Both the position numbers and the translations under genes were made by a program. 64,000 nucleotides of DNA from Gordonia spumicola (GTDB taxonomy: Bacteria > Actinomycetota > Actinomycetes > Mycobacteriales > Mycobacteriaceae), in NCBI RefSeq assembly GCF_009932475.1, contig NZ_BJOV01000005.1, positions 2,170,001 through 2,234,000 of the forward strand. Reading direction: 5' to 3'. Shown here one piece after another: positions 63,765-64,000 of this stretch. The notes under the pieces are model-generated. The model did no database searches. It saw nothing but the letters and a program-made list of their open reading frames with translations, and was not told where the DNA came from. The first letter of the stretch is position 1; each line of letters opens with the position of its first letter.

Positions 63765-64000
63765 TTGATCCAGACCACGATGCAGCGCGGCGCACTCACG
63801 ATTCCGAGCCTCGTCGAGTACAGCCGCCGCATGTTCCCCGAAGCGTCGATCCAGACGTGGACCGGCGACTCGCTGCGCTCCCAGTCGTTCGCGGAGATCG
63901 CCGACACCGGAGCCAAGATCGCGAACGCGCTCACCAAGCTCGGCGTGCAGCGCGGCGACCGGGTCGCCACGTTCATGTGGAACAACAACGAGCACCAGGC
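63765..64000 (+). CDS. Fatty-acyl-CoA ligase, N-terminal part (cut by window end)
   Basis: Start TTG 63765, with AAGGAGA seven bases upstream; ATG 63780 is the alternative. The 78 visible codons read TIPSLVEYSRRMFPEASIQT, SFAEIADTGAKIANALTKLG and RGDRVATFMWNNNEH, the N-terminus of AMP-forming medium/long-chain acyl-CoA synthetases. It should activate a fatty acid with ATP and CoA. Likely regulated by the divergent TetR protein. Confidence 0.88.
   Translation, partial: MIQTTMQRGALTIPSLVEYSRRMFPEASIQTWTGDSLRSQSFAEIADTGAKIANALTKLGVQRGDRVATFMWNNNEHQ

Overview
This window is high-GC DNA of an actinomycete, most likely in the order Mycobacteriales (Gordonia, Williamsia, Rhodococcus or similar). 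Supporting features are the FprB-type ferredoxin/ferredoxin reductase, the DUF732 lipoprotein, the DUF222-HNH (13E12-like) nuclease gene with an actinobacterial SOS box, and frequent GTG/TTG starts with ATGA/GTGA overlaps. I cannot fix the genus from sequence alone.

1-14.3 kb is a complete type I-E CRISPR-Cas locus. Array 1 (57 repeats visible, leader off the left edge) decays at its right end. A 490-bp gap carries a hairpin and an operator-like dyad. Then follow cas3-cse1-cse2-cas7-cas5-cas6e-cas1-cas2, tightly overlapped, a short leader, and array 2 (19 good repeats plus a decayed tail). The arrays use repeats that differ in the hairpin loop, yet share one identical spacer and one near-identical spacer in the same order.

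14.4-29.3 kb is mixed chromosome: a CMD/AhpD-like protein with an NAD(P)-binding dehydrogenase, an ABC-F ATPase, an acyl-CoA ligase relic, a DUF732 lipoprotein, a pentapeptide-like protein, a CtaG-like membrane protein, a divergent DHA2 efflux pump/TetR pair with three operators, small membrane proteins, a small HNH nuclease, 3-hydroxybutyryl-CoA dehydrogenase, a CsoR-box operon (His-rich protein plus a shortened MFS protein), an LLM oxidoreductase and a YdeI-like protein.

29.4-37.0 kb is a compact polysaccharide-type cluster: a BcsB-like anchored exported protein, a polytopic membrane protein, a processive GT2 synthase, a GT-C membrane glycosyltransferase and, convergent, a GH5-like lipoprotein. 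It looks like a synthase-dependent exopolysaccharide or cell-envelope glycan system of unknown product, and is the best candidate here for an undescribed system.

37.0-46.7 kb holds nitrogen and amino acid catabolism: glutaminase with STAS domain, a PucR regulator divergent from mmsA plus a class III aminotransferase, a PuuD-like amidohydrolase, an amino acid permease with a stress-protein-like tail, and a UspA protein. 46.7-52.9 kb is a P450-FprB-epimerase operon divergent from a second PucR-like regulator.

53.0-57.8 kb is an insertion hotspot around tRNA-Ala(GGC): an IS3-family element and an IS30-family element. The IS30 copy splits the DUF222-HNH gene with a 3-bp target duplication. 57.8-64.0 kb returns to housekeeping: DsbA-like protein, phosphoglucomutase, an alpha/beta hydrolase-ABC-DUF488 operon, a TetR regulator and the start of an acyl-CoA ligase.
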